A stretch of DNA of 64,000 bases from Abditibacterium sp. (GCA_030448265.1 JAUJNG010000022.1:18179-82178), one strand, 5' to 3'; positions 54,888 to 63,403 are shown, counted from the first letter of the stretch. Translations and numbers: made by a program. Notes: generated by a model from the sequence alone, not told the origin.

Positions 54888-55400
54888 ATGAAGTGTCCCT
54901 TTTGCCAGCACGCCGAAACGCGCGTCGTCGATTCGCGGCCCGCCGAAGAAGGCGCCTCGCTGCGGCGGCGGCGGCTCTGCGAGGGGTGCGGGGGCCGCTT
55001 TACCACGCACGAACGCTATCAGGGCAGCGCCTTGATGGTGGTGAAAAAAGATGGGCGCCGCGAAGAATTCTCGGTCGCCAAGCTGCGCGGTGGCCTGGCC
55101 AAAGCGTGCAGCAAGCGTCCGGTTTCGATGGACGCCCTCGAAGCCGCCGCCGCGCAAATCGAGGCGCAACTGCGCCGCGAAGGAGCTTCGGAAGTCGCCT
55201 CCGACCGTGTGGGCGAGCTGGTCATGGAACGGTTGTTTGCGCTCGATCAGGTCGCTTATGTGCGTTTTGTTTCGGTGTATCAACGCTTTGACGACGTGAA
55301 ACGCTTCGCCCAGATTCTGGAGCGTATTTCGCGTCGCGGACGCGGCAAAACTCGATCTACCGAGCCCCACTCCACTGAAGCACCCGAAACCGAATCGTGA
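54888..55400 (+). CDS. nrdR: Transcriptional repressor NrdR
   Basis: 170 residues. N-terminal zinc finger with Cys3, Cys6, Cys31 and Cys34 (MKCPFCQH; CEGCGGRFTTHERYQ), then an ATP-cone (VVKKDGRREEFSVAKLRGG). Represses ribonucleotide reductase genes when dATP is high. The C-terminus has an extra charged tail. Confidence 0.95.
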   Translation: MKCPFCQHAETRVVDSRPAEEGASLRRRRLCEGCGGRFTTHERYQGSALMVVKKDGRREEFSVAKLRGGLAKACSKRPVSMDALEAAAAQIEAQLRREGASEVASDRVGELVMERLFALDQVAYVRFVSVYQRFDDVKRFAQILERISRRGRGKTRSTEPHSTEAPETES

Positions 55401-55407
55401 GCGCATC

Positions 55408-56262
55408 ATGAACCCGACATCTTCCCCAACCCAGGCGGCGATTGCGATGATGGCGCGCCTGGTCACGATAAAATCTGTGGCGCCCCACCATTTCCAGCTC
55501 TCCCTGCTGGCCCCCGCCATGGCATCGCGCGCTTTGGCCGGACAGTTCGTCCATGTATTGCCACGCGCCGCCGATACGAGCGATCCCTTTCTGCGCCGCG
55601 CCTTTTCCATCATGGCGATGCGGGGCGAAGAAATCGACATCCTTTTTCGCGTCGAGGGACGTGGCACTCGCCAGCTTTCCCTGCTGCGCGCCGGCGATAA
55701 TGTTGATGTAATTGGCCCCCTGGGACGCCCTTTTGATGTCAGCCCGTTTCACGTGAAACAACCGCCGCTGCCACTTTTAGTGGGCGGCGGCGTTGGCGTG
55801 CCGCCCCTGCTCTGTCTGGCTGGGGCGTTACGGGCGCGCCAGATCACGCCGCTCGCTCTGATTGGAGCTCGCACCTCGAACGAAGTGCTGGGCGCAACGG
55901 AGCTGGCCTCTATGGATGTGAGGACGCGCCTCGCCACCGATGACGGCAGCGTTGGACACCACGGGCGAGTTACCGATCTGCTGGAGCACACCTTACATGA
56001 ACTGCCCCCAGAAGCGAGCGCCGTGGTTTACGCCTGCGGGCCTTATCCCATGCTTCGAGCAGTGGCCCAGATAGCGGCGCGCCACCGCACACTCTGTCAG
56101 GTTTCGCTGGAAGAGAATATGCCGTGCGGCATCGGTGTCTGCAACGGGTGCGTCGTCGCCATGAAGCAGGAGCAAAATAAGGACGACTACGGGCGTTACC
56201 GGCGCATTTGCCTGGAGGGGCCGGCGCTGTGGGCGCACGAAATCGAGTGGGGAGAGCGCTGA
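55408..56262 (+). CDS. pyrK: Dihydroorotate dehydrogenase electron transfer subunit PyrK
   Basis: 284 residues. FAD domain (about 15-115) with RRAFSIM, NAD-binding domain (about 125-230) with LVGGGVGVPPLLCLA, and the 2Fe-2S cluster loop CGIGVCNGCVVAMK plus a later Cys in RRICLEGP. It passes electrons to PyrD class 1B. A parS copy lies inside this gene. The stop is 1 bp before the pyrD start. Confidence 0.93.
   Translation: MNPTSSPTQAAIAMMARLVTIKSVAPHHFQLSLLAPAMASRALAGQFVHVLPRAADTSDPFLRRAFSIMAMRGEEIDILFRVEGRGTRQLSLLRAGDNVDVIGPLGRPFDVSPFHVKQPPLPLLVGGGVGVPPLLCLAGALRARQITPLALIGARTSNEVLGATELASMDVRTRLATDDGSVGHHGRVTDLLEHTLHELPPEASAVVYACGPYPMLRAVAQIAARHRTLCQVSLEENMPCGIGVCNGCVVAMKQEQNKDDYGRYRRICLEGPALWAHEIEWGER
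55745..55760. promoter_or_regulatory. parS: parS site 4, inside pyrK
   Basis: CGTTTCACGTGAAACA, one mismatch at the first base. It encodes PFHVKQ in PyrK, so the site is kept within a reading frame. Confidence 0.85.
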
Positions 56263-56263
56263 A

Positions 56264-57175
56264 ATGGCCGATCTCGTAACTCAAATTGGGCCTTTGCGCC
56301 TGCAAAATCCGGTCTTGACGGCGTCGGGCACCTTTGGCTACAGTGACGAAATGGCGCCCTGGCTCGATTTGACGCGGCTGGGCGCCCTGGTGTGCAAAAC
56401 CGTGACGCGCGCCCCGCGCGCCGGCAACGCGCCGCCGCGCACCTGTGAGACATCATCGGGGATGCTCAACGCTATCGGGCTGCAAAACGTGGGGCTTGAA
56501 GCGTTTCGACGCGACAAACTGCCCTTTTTGCGCGACTGCGGCGCGCCCCTGATCGTCAACGTGGCCGGCGAAACCGTCGAAGACTTCGCCTTTTTGTGCC
56601 GCGCTCTGAGCGAGGAAGACGGCATCGCGGGCATCGAGCTCAACATCTCCTGTCCCAACGTTGCGCATGGCCTCGATTTCGCGACTGACCCGCACCTCAC
56701 CGAAGACGTGGTCGCGCACGCGCGGCGCGCCACGACGCTGCCGCTTTTTGCCAAACTTTCTCCCAACGTCTCGGACATCACCCTCATCGCCCGCGCCGCG
56801 CAAAACGGTGGCGCCGATGCGTTGTGCGTGGCCAACACCTTTGTGGGCCTTGCTGTGGATGTCAGATCGCGGCGCCCGCGTCTCTCCAATGTCACCGGCG
56901 GGCTGTCCGGCCCCGCCATCAAGCCGCTCGCGCTGCGCGCGGTGTGGAAATGCGCCGGCACGGTCTCCATTCCCATCATTGGCGTGGGAGGCATCGTCAC
57001 GGCTCACGATGCCCTCGAGTTTCTCATCGCCGGCGCCACAGCCGTGCAGGTCGGAACCGCCACCTTCGCACAGCCGCGCGCGGTGCTTACGGTTATCGAA
57101 GGCATAGATGCCTACCTCAATGAGAACGGTTTTCGAAGCGTCACGGATGTGGTCGGTAGTTTAAAACTCGACTAA
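56264..57175 (+). CDS. pyrD: Dihydroorotate dehydrogenase, class 1B
   Basis: 303 residues. LTASGTFGYSDE at about 19-30, NISCPNV with the catalytic Cys (class 1B, near 127), AKLSPNVSDI with the Lys, and VGGIVTAHDALEFLIAGA near 243-260 for FMN binding. Partner of the PyrK subunit encoded directly upstream. Confidence 0.95.
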   Translation: MADLVTQIGPLRLQNPVLTASGTFGYSDEMAPWLDLTRLGALVCKTVTRAPRAGNAPPRTCETSSGMLNAIGLQNVGLEAFRRDKLPFLRDCGAPLIVNVAGETVEDFAFLCRALSEEDGIAGIELNISCPNVAHGLDFATDPHLTEDVVAHARRATTLPLFAKLSPNVSDITLIARAAQNGGADALCVANTFVGLAVDVRSRRPRLSNVTGGLSGPAIKPLALRAVWKCAGTVSIPIIGVGGIVTAHDALEFLIAGATAVQVGTATFAQPRAVLTVIEGIDAYLNENGFRSVTDVVGSLKLD

Positions 57176-57186
57176 CGGGCCGGCAA

Positions 57187-57220
57187 AAAAGGCGGTGTGT
57201 CATTGGATACACCGCCTTTT
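57187..57220 (+). terminator. Terminator after pyrD
   Basis: Stem GGCGGTGT/ACACCGCC flanked by A-run and T-run, symmetric, so it may work both ways. About 12 bp past the pyrD stop. Confidence 0.88.
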
Positions 57221-57247
57221 CCGCATGTGCATTTTCACCCCTGTTAA

Positions 57248-57263
57248 TGTTTCACGTGAAACA
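57248..57263. promoter_or_regulatory. parS: parS site 5
   Basis: Perfect 16-bp consensus between pyrD and the aldo/keto reductase remnant. Confidence 0.95.
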
Positions 57264-57290
57264 TGTCGGAGGACGGGATCTTGGCCTGCG

Positions 57291-58253
57291 TCAGTCTTTC
57301 CAGGGGTTGGTTTTGTTTTCCGGCAGAGAATTCAAGACCGGCGTGGCAATCTCGGCGATGGCTGTCAAGTCTTCGGCGTCGATTTGAAGGTCGGCAGCGC
57401 GCGCGGAATCGGTGATTTGCGCGGCGTTGCGTGCGCCCACGATGGGCGAGGTCACGCCAGGCTGCGTGATGAGCCAGGCGAGGGCCAGATGGCCCGTCGT
57501 GGCGCCGTATTTTTGCGCGAGGGGACGCAGTTTTTCGACCGCCTCCAGTGCCAAACCATAGGTTGGGTCTTTGAAAAGTTCATTGCCGGCGCGGTTGTCG
57601 GTGGGGCGATTATCCTGTTGAATTTGCCCGTCACCAGACCCTGCGCGAGGGGAGAGTAGGGGATAATGCCGATGCCGTGCTTTTGGCAGATTTCGACGGT
57701 GCCATTTTGGACGTAGGGCTGGAAAAAGAGCGAGTAGGGCGGCTGGAGGAATCGATGCGCCCGTATTGCTGCGCCTCTTCGATTTGCGCGCCATTGAAGT
57801 TGGAGACGCCGATAGCGCCGATTTTGCCTTCGTTTTGAAGTTCGGTGAGCGCGCTCATGGTCTCTTCGATGGGCACGATGGGGCTCCCCAGGTGCCCGAA
57901 GGCCAGTGAATTTGGTAGAGGTCAATTTTATCTCGCCCGAGGTTCTGGAGCGATTTCTCGCAGGCGGCGCGCGCCTGGGGCGCCGCCAGATGGCGGTCGC
58001 CGACTTTGGTGGCAACCAGCACATTTGCGTCGCCGGTTTCGCGCAGGAAGCGGCCCAGAAGCCGTTCGCTGTGGCCGTTGCCGTAGCCTTCGGCGGTGTC
58101 GAAAAAGTTGATGCCGCTTTCGTAGCCGGCACGCATCGCGGCCAGAGAATCATCATCGTCGGTTCCCGTCCAGCCCGACCCGCCGGCTTGCCAGCAGCCG
58201 AAAGTCAGCACAGTCACGTCGAGGCCGCTCCGGCCCAGTTGTCTTTTTTGCAT
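57291..58253 (-). pseudogene. Aldo/keto reductase with three frameshifts
   Basis: From ATG 58253: MQKRQLGRSGLDVTVLTFG, NFFDTAEGYGNGHSE and DLYQIHWPS. Three breaks then occur near 57885, 57755 and 57615. Each fits the loss of one base. Together the pieces give the normal AKR order: SNFNGAQIEEAQQYG, GIIPYSPLAQGLVTGK, then LALAWLITQPGVTSPIVGARN. Three single-base losses in about 300 bp suggest a decayed gene or an area of poor sequence. Confidence 0.9.
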
Positions 58254-58393
58254 GATAGAAGTTAAGTCCAGTGGCGAAAGGATTGAGATATGCCCAGTGG
58301 AATGAGTGCGGCCCCTCACGCTCAATCTGCGTGCCGACTGGTAGGGCTAAGCCAAGGCGCGGTGGGCCTAAGCGAAGGCGCGGTGGAACTCCC

Positions 58394-58409
58394 TGTTTCA
58401 CGTGAAACA
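58394..58409. promoter_or_regulatory. parS: parS site 6
   Basis: Perfect 16-bp consensus, 9 bp past the ATP-grasp gene's stop. It marks the far edge of the parS cluster, 5.5 kb from site 1. Confidence 0.95.
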
Positions 58410-58417
58410 ATGCGCCT

Positions 58418-59308
58418 TCAAAATGTCGCTTGCAGCGCAATTTGAAGTTGGTGCCAGAATTTCAGGGGCGCAATTTGCGAGAAGCCGGAGAACTGCGGGT
58501 CGCCGCTCTCGATGACAATCCAGGCGCCGCTTTCGAGCTGGCCGATGTCGATGGCGATATAGCGGGCAGGGAGCCGCCGCGCCGCGAGCTGAGCCAGGTT
58601 TTCGACGGCGCGTTGTTCGTGGGCAGACAGAGTAGCGAGCGGATCATCGCCCTGCCAGTAGTAGCCGCACGCCAGAACTTCACCGTCGAGCAAAAAAAGG
58701 CGAAATTCGCGACCCATAGGGAAATCGCCCGCACGACGCGTGTGGCGAAGCGCCACGAGTTCGCGCAAAACGAGGCGGCCGCGCGAGCGATTTTCCAATT
58801 CCAGCAGATGGCGGCACAGGGTTTCGAGTTCCTCCCCGTTTTGCGCGACGCACGCTTTCCAACCGCGACTTTTGCGGCTTTGAACCGCGCCCTTGACGAA
58901 AATTGGAAAACCGATGCGCGGCGCGATTTCGAGCGCCGCCGCGACCGAATCAGCCGTCGCGCTGAGCGGCGTCAAACCTTCCAGAAACGGGTAGGCACGG
59001 TCGAATTCCTGAACGGTCTGGTGTTGCTGCGGGGTATTGAGCAGAATCAGGTTTTTCTGTTGCGCCGCTTCAAAAATGGCCCCGTAGCGCGCGAACTCGG
59101 GGATGTAACCAAGCCATACGGTCGGTGTAGGTTTCCGCTGTTTTGGAACCTGCCACAGTGCATATTCGGCGGTTTCGCACTGCGAAAAATTGGGCGGAAT
59201 CTGGTAGATGCGCCAACCCGTGAGGCGCGCCGCTTCGAGACTGCGCGCGATGTCGTCGCGCGAGGGCGAAGGCTGCAAAAGTTCGGGCGTTTCGGCGAGG
59301 AGAATCAT
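58418..59308 (-). CDS. ATP-grasp-domain protein
   Basis: 296 residues. The central and C-terminal regions look like ATP-grasp: FPIFVKGAVQSRKSRGW (Lys), LVLRELVAL, EFRLFLLDGEVLACGYYW and RYIAIDIGQLESGAWIVIE. Such proteins ligate a carboxylate to an amine or thiol. The DUF1877 gene upstream, 3 bp apart on the same strand, may be its partner. Substrate unknown. Confidence 0.75.
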   Translation of the reverse strand: MILLAETPELLQPSPSRDDIARSLEAARLTGWRIYQIPPNFSQCETAEYALWQVPKQRKPTPTVWLGYIPEFARYGAIFEAAQQKNLILLNTPQQHQTVQEFDRAYPFLEGLTPLSATADSVAAALEIAPRIGFPIFVKGAVQSRKSRGWKACVAQNGEELETLCRHLLELENRSRGRLVLRELVALRHTRRAGDFPMGREFRLFLLDGEVLACGYYWQGDDPLATLSAHEQRAVENLAQLAARRLPARYIAIDIGQLESGAWIVIESGDPQFSGFSQIAPLKFWHQLQIALQATF

Positions 59309-59311
59309 GCC

Positions 59312-59800
59312 TTACTGATCGACGGTGAAGATGACATGACGTTGGGCAGAAGCCGCTTTGCGGTAGAAGTCGGCCAGACCCTCGAACCACACCCAGGTGT
59401 AGGCGAAATCTTCTTCGCTGGGAGGAACCCCGTAATCTTCGGCGTCAATTTTGTCGTATCTGACGCGCAGTCTGGCCTGGTCGAAGTCAGATAGAGCCTC
59501 GGCAATGGCGACGCATTGTTGTGGGGTTTTCAAAATGACGAAGTAATCCTCACCCTCGTATAAGCTGGAACCTCCCAAAACAGCCAGATTTAATGCCTCA
59601 TCACCGTCCAAATCGAGCGTGCCATCCGTTAAGGAGCGGTGCAACGCATCCCACGCCTTGTCGATTTGGTAGAGCCACTTTTCGTTCCAGCGTTCTTTAA
59701 TCTCTTCGACTACTTCCATAACACCCTCGTCATCCGGTGCGGCTTTGAGACGCGCTGCGTCGGTGTCATCAACCGCGAAAAAAACTCCAAGAGAGGCCAT
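59312..59800 (-). CDS. DUF1877-family protein
   Basis: 162 residues from ATG 59800 (GGAGAAAC upstream). WLYQIDKAWDALHRSLTDG and LAVLGGSSLYEGEDYF are typical of DUF1877/YfbM proteins. The family has no established biochemical function. Probably co-transcribed with the ATP-grasp gene. Confidence 0.85.
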   Translation of the reverse strand: MASLGVFFAVDDTDAARLKAAPDDEGVMEVVEEIKERWNEKWLYQIDKAWDALHRSLTDGTLDLDGDEALNLAVLGGSSLYEGEDYFVILKTPQQCVAIAEALSDFDQARLRVRYDKIDAEDYGVPPSEEDFAYTWVWFEGLADFYRKAASAQRHVIFTVDQ

Positions 59801-59872
59801 TGTTTCTCCTTCAAATTCAGAATGCCCTTGCACCAGGGGTGATTTTGCCGCCATAGAGGGGGCTTTTCGCTC

Positions 59873-59903
59873 AAAAAAGGGCCGATTCCACTGAATCGGC
59901 CTT
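59873..59903 (-). terminator. Terminator-like hairpin between divergent genes
   Basis: Stem GGCCGATTC/GAATCGGCC with a T-run on the minus strand. It resembles the terminator at 23184 but sits between the divergent starts of the DUF1877 gene and pyrF, so it may act as a leader or attenuator. Confidence 0.6.
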
Positions 59904-59929
59904 CTTCTGCGGGCGTTAAACTGGCGGCC

Positions 59930-60619
59930 ATGTCCCAATCTTCTTCCCACGAATCGGTTTTGGTGGCGCTCGATGTGCCGACCAAAGAAAAAGCGCTGTC
60001 GCTGGCCAGTCAGTTGGAAAATCAGGTCGGCGGCTTCAAAATCGGGCTGGAACTGTTTGGCGCCTGCGGGCCGCAAATCGTCGAAGAAATCGGGCCGTCG
60101 CGGGTGTTTCTCGATCTCAAATTCCACGATATTCCCCACACGGTCGCGGCGGTCTCGCGGGTCGCGGCGCGGCTGGGGGCGCTGCTTTTCAACGTGCATT
60201 GTCTGGGCGGCTTCGAGATGATGCGCGCCGCAGTCGAGGCCGCCAAGGGCGAAAATTCCGACGCCAAAGTGATTGGCGTGACGGTTTTAACTTCGCACGA
60301 TTCGGCGTCGCTGCAAAACCTGGGTATTCGTGAATCACCGCGCGAGGCGGTGATTCGACTCGCGGAACTGGCGCAAAAAGCTGGGCTTGACGGCGTGGTG
60401 TGCAGCGCGCGCGAGATTCTGCCGGTGCGGGCGCACTGCGGCGACAACTTTTTGCTCGTCACGCCAGGCATCCGGCCTCCCAACACCGCTATCGGCGACC
60501 AGAAGCGCGTTTTGACGCCGCGTGAGGCCCTGAAGGCAGGCGCCGATTATCTCGTGGTAGGAAGGCCCATTACCGGCGCGAGCGATCCAGTCGCGGCCGC
60601 GCAGAAGCTCTTCGATTGA
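59930..60619 (+). CDS. pyrF: Orotidine 5'-phosphate decarboxylase
   Basis: 229 residues. FLDLKFHDIPHTV carries the catalytic Asp-Lys-Asp. LVALDVPTKEKAL at the start, LVTPGIRPP and DYLVVGRPITGA at the end bind phosphate. Final step of UMP synthesis. Three pyrimidine genes (pyrK, pyrD, pyrF) lie within 5 kb but are not one operon. Confidence 0.95.
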   Translation: MSQSSSHESVLVALDVPTKEKALSLASQLENQVGGFKIGLELFGACGPQIVEEIGPSRVFLDLKFHDIPHTVAAVSRVAARLGALLFNVHCLGGFEMMRAAVEAAKGENSDAKVIGVTVLTSHDSASLQNLGIRESPREAVIRLAELAQKAGLDGVVCSAREILPVRAHCGDNFLLVTPGIRPPNTAIGDQKRVLTPREALKAGADYLVVGRPITGASDPVAAAQKLFD

Positions 60620-60624
60620 AAATG

Positions 60625-60720
60625 AGCCACAAAGCACACAGAGGAAACACAAAGAGGCACAGAGAAACTTAAAAATAAATCTCTGTGCCTCTTTGTGTTT
60701 CCTCTGTGTTCTTTGTGGCT
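60625..60720. repeat. Inverted-repeat element, 41-bp arms
   Basis: Arms 60625-60665 and 60680-60720 pair with one mismatch and are built of CACAGAGGAAACACAAAG-type words. It lies between the convergent pyrF and BON-domain genes, 6 bp after the pyrF stop. Confidence 0.9.
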
Positions 60721-60730
60721 AAAAACGGTT

Positions 60731-61831
60731 TTAGCTGGCGTAGGTCGAGGGATTGGCGGGTTCTTCGTCGGTAAGGAAATCGGCGACGACTTCCTGGACG
60801 CCTGGAACGGCTTTGACTGCCGCGATCAGGGTTTGCTGGGTGGCTTCATCGAGCATCGGGCCGCGTAGAGTTACGATTCCGTCCACGCAGTCGATGTTGA
60901 GCCGTTCCATGCCCTGGGAGACTTCGTGATGGCCCAGAACCGAGCGCACGCGGTCAGTGATGGTGGTGTCGTCGTCGCTGCTCGCTTCACCGGCGTCGGC
61001 AGTGATTTTGGTCTCGATCTGGTGCGCCAGACCTTCGACGCGATGGGCGATGTCAACGGCTTTGTCGGAAGCGGCGGTCGCGGCGTCGGTGACGCCTTCG
61101 CTCACTTTGCCCAGACGGTCTTTGATGGCGGCGCGGCGACGGCGGCCCGTCGTGGGCGCCAGCAAAAACACCAAGAGCGCGCCCGCCGCCAATCCCAGCA
61201 CGATCCACAGCCATTTGGAATGGGTCTCGGAAACCTCGATTTCCAAGTCCGATTCATCGAATTCGCGCGCTTTGTCTCGCGCTCTGGCTTCGCGTTCGGC
61301 TTTTTTGTCGGATACTTTGTCTTGGGCCGCTTCGGCTGCGGCGCGCGCTTCTTTTGCCTCACGCTTAGCGGTTTTTTCGGCGACCTTGGCGGCCTCACGC
61401 GCTTCTTCCTGCGCGTCTTCGGCGGCGTTTGCGGCGCGATGGTGCCAGTTGTCTTTGAGCGAAGCCGCCGAACCCTTGAGGCTGGCGGTGCGCTCCTGAA
61501 GGGCTTCGCGGGCGTGCTGGGCCGATTCGCGGGCCGCCTGCGCACGGGCGGCGGCACTTTCGGTCACCTGATGCGCGGCGCTCGACGCGGTTTCGCCCAG
61601 CGCGCTCGCGCTGTGCTGCAAGTCTTCGACTTTGTGCGCCGCGATTTCTCCGGCATGATGCGCGACCTGAGCGGCGTGAAGCGCGACCTGAGCCGCCGTT
61701 TTTTTGAGATCGTCGAGTTTGTCCTCGATTTTTTCGGTTGGAACGGCGTCCAGCAGCGCGTGCGCGGCGTCGGAAACGCCTTTTTTAACGATTTCCACCT
61801 TCGAGGGCGGTTCTTTGTGAAATGGAAACAT
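60731..61831 (-). CDS. Coiled-coil membrane protein with BON domain
   Basis: 366 residues. A long Ala/Lys/Glu-rich helical region (about 1-195) carries many charged repeats and likely forms coiled coil. One transmembrane helix is at about 208-225 (WLWIVLGLAAGALLVFLLAP). A BON domain is at about 290-355 (ITDRVRSVLGHHEVSQGMERLN; DGIVTLRGPM). BON domains bind phospholipid or envelope partners. Function is unclear. Confidence 0.75.
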   Translation of the reverse strand: MFPFHKEPPSKVEIVKKGVSDAAHALLDAVPTEKIEDKLDDLKKTAAQVALHAAQVAHHAGEIAAHKVEDLQHSASALGETASSAAHQVTESAAARAQAARESAQHAREALQERTASLKGSAASLKDNWHHRAANAAEDAQEEAREAAKVAEKTAKREAKEARAAAEAAQDKVSDKKAEREARARDKAREFDESDLEIEVSETHSKWLWIVLGLAAGALLVFLLAPTTGRRRRAAIKDRLGKVSEGVTDAATAASDKAVDIAHRVEGLAHQIETKITADAGEASSDDDTTITDRVRSVLGHHEVSQGMERLNIDCVDGIVTLRGPMLDEATQQTLIAAVKAVPGVQEVVADFLTDEEPANPSTYAS

Positions 61832-62009
61832 CTTGTTCTCCCTGACGAGTCTTGGGGTTGGTGCAACTCGGCGCCTGATTTCGGCAAATGGGGTGCCGCC
61901 TCTTTTTCCCTACTTTTGACCTGTGGCGCGCGGTGCGCTATGATTTTCGGTGAGATATCCCTCATTTTTCATAAACACGGCATTCTCGCCGAAACTGGAG
62001 CAACCATTC

Positions 62010-62573
62010 GTGGCACTTTCCACTGCTGATTTTAAAACCGGTCTCACCATCGAATACGAAGGCAAAGTTTTTCAAATTCTCGAATTTCAACACGTCAAAC
62101 CTGGCAAAGGCGGCGCCTTCGTGCGCTCGAAACTCCGCAATCTGCAAAATGGCAGCACGCTGGAGCGCACCTGGCGCGCCGGCGAAAGCATGGAAGCGGC
62201 GCTCGTCGAGCGGCGCAACGTCGAATTTCTCTACCGTGAAGGCGACGACCTCCACTTCATGGATATGGAGAATTACGAGCAAATCGAATTGCCGCTCAAA
62301 AGCGTCGGCGATGTCGCCAAGTTCCTCAAAGACAACACCCCCGTTCAGGTGATGACCTGGAAGGGCACCGTTTTGAACGTCGAATTGCCCCAGACGATGG
62401 AGTTCGTCGTGACTCAGACCGATCCAGGTCTCAAAGGCGACACCGCGCAGGGCGGCAGCAAACCCGCTACCATCGAAACCGGCGCAACGGTGACGGTTCC
62501 GCTTTTCGTCAACGAGGGCGACGCGATTCGCGTCGATACTCGCAACGGCGCCTATCTGGAACGGGTGAAGTAG
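62010..62573 (+). CDS. efp: Translation elongation factor P
   Basis: 187 residues from GTG 62010 (GGAG 10 bases upstream). Three beta-barrel domains. The tip loop HVKPGKGGAFVRSKL has Lys33, the residue modified in lysylated EF-P. C-terminal NEGDAIRVDTRNGAYLERV is the OB fold. Relieves ribosome stalling at proline stretches, which are frequent in this genome's proteins. Confidence 0.95.
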   Translation: MALSTADFKTGLTIEYEGKVFQILEFQHVKPGKGGAFVRSKLRNLQNGSTLERTWRAGESMEAALVERRNVEFLYREGDDLHFMDMENYEQIELPLKSVGDVAKFLKDNTPVQVMTWKGTVLNVELPQTMEFVVTQTDPGLKGDTAQGGSKPATIETGATVTVPLFVNEGDAIRVDTRNGAYLERVK

Positions 62574-62665
62574 GGAGACGGAATACGGGAGAGCTAAGCG
62601 CGAAATTGCAACTTATCACTTCCGTTTCCCGTATTCCGTCTCCCGTATTCCGTCTCCCGTATTCT
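62573..62665. repeat. Inverted-repeat element upstream of response regulator
   Basis: GGGAGACGGAATACGGGA at 62573-62590 pairs with TCCCGTATTCCGTCTCCC at 62641-62658, and a second partial copy is at 62626-62643. It overlaps the efp stop. The stretch GAGCTAAGCGCGAAATT (62591-62607) is found inverted at 63074-63090. Confidence 0.85.
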
Positions 62666-62669
62666 TCCC

Positions 62670-63038
62670 ATGCGTGTTCTTCTGGTAGATGACAACGACG
62701 AACTGCGTCAATTTCTGGCGCTGTGTCTGTCCGAGGTCGCCATTGAGGTGGTGGAGGCGTCGAGCGCGGCCAGCGCGCTGAAACGCGCTGAAACCGAAAA
62801 ATTCGATGCATTTATCATCGATTCGGTGATGGCTGATGGCGACGGCCTTTCGCTGGTCGGCGAACTGCGCGGCCTCAAAAACGGGCGCGGCGTGCCAGTG
62901 TTGCTCATGTCGAGCATTTCGACTTCACTGGCGCGGCGCATGGCACAAAATGTGGGCTGCAATGAATTCCTGGTTAAACCGTTCGGGCAGATGCAGTTTG
63001 TCGAACAGGTGAAGGCACTCGAAAAAGTGCGGCGTTAA
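62670..63038 (+). CDS. Single-domain response regulator
   Basis: 122 residues. Acidic pair LLVDDND, phospho-acceptor Asp in FIIDSVMADGDGL, and Lys in LVKPFGQM. All key receiver residues are present and no output domain follows. It is flanked by inverted-repeat elements on both sides. No kinase is near. Confidence 0.88.
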   Translation: MRVLLVDDNDELRQFLALCLSEVAIEVVEASSAASALKRAETEKFDAFIIDSVMADGDGLSLVGELRGLKNGRGVPVLLMSSISTSLARRMAQNVGCNEFLVKPFGQMQFVEQVKALEKVRR

Positions 63039-63050
63039 GCTCTTCCCAAT

Positions 63051-63117
63051 GAGAGACGGAATACGGGAGACGGAATTTCGCGCTTAGCTCTCCCGTCTTC
63101 CGTATTCCGTCTCCCTC
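63051..63117. repeat. Inverted-repeat element downstream of response regulator
   Basis: GAGACGGAATACGG (63053-63066) pairs with CCGTATTCCGTCTC (63100-63113). Together with 62573-62665 it brackets the response regulator with inverted copies. Confidence 0.85.
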
Positions 63118-63119
63118 GT

Positions 63120-63377
63120 TTAGGCGGCTTCGACCATGATGATGCGGTCGGCGCGGCAGTCTTTGACGCCTCGCACCGAGCGCACCAGCACCTTGAGATT
63201 TTCAAACTCACGTTTCACGCTGATGGTGCCCGCCGCGCCGCGCGGCGCGCGCACTTTGCCCTGCAAATCGACATAACCGCCCACGCACAACACATTGAGT
63301 TCGGAAATATCGAGCGCCGTGCGCGCCATGGCCGAACGGCACGCTTTCGCGATAGCTCTATCTTCGTCTTTGGACAT
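63120..63377 (-). CDS. Small BON-like protein
   Basis: 85 residues. MSKDEDRAIAKACRSAMARTALDIS leads to VLCVGGYVDLQGKVRAP and VLVRSVRGVKDCRADRI, the pattern of a BON-like domain without a signal peptide. RBS (GGAGG) is near 63385-63390 on the minus strand. Function unknown. Confidence 0.6.
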   Translation of the reverse strand: MSKDEDRAIAKACRSAMARTALDISELNVLCVGGYVDLQGKVRAPRGAAGTISVKREFENLKVLVRSVRGVKDCRADRIIMVEAA

Positions 63378-63403
63378 TATTTTCCTCCTTGGGATAAGTG
63401 GAG

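Noticed and set aside
406..63117. Treating all inverted repeats as ordinary intrinsic terminators
   Set aside because: Most lack a T-tract, have arms far longer than terminators, and several are inside operons. True terminators are seen separately (for example 8645, 17405, 23184, 57187).
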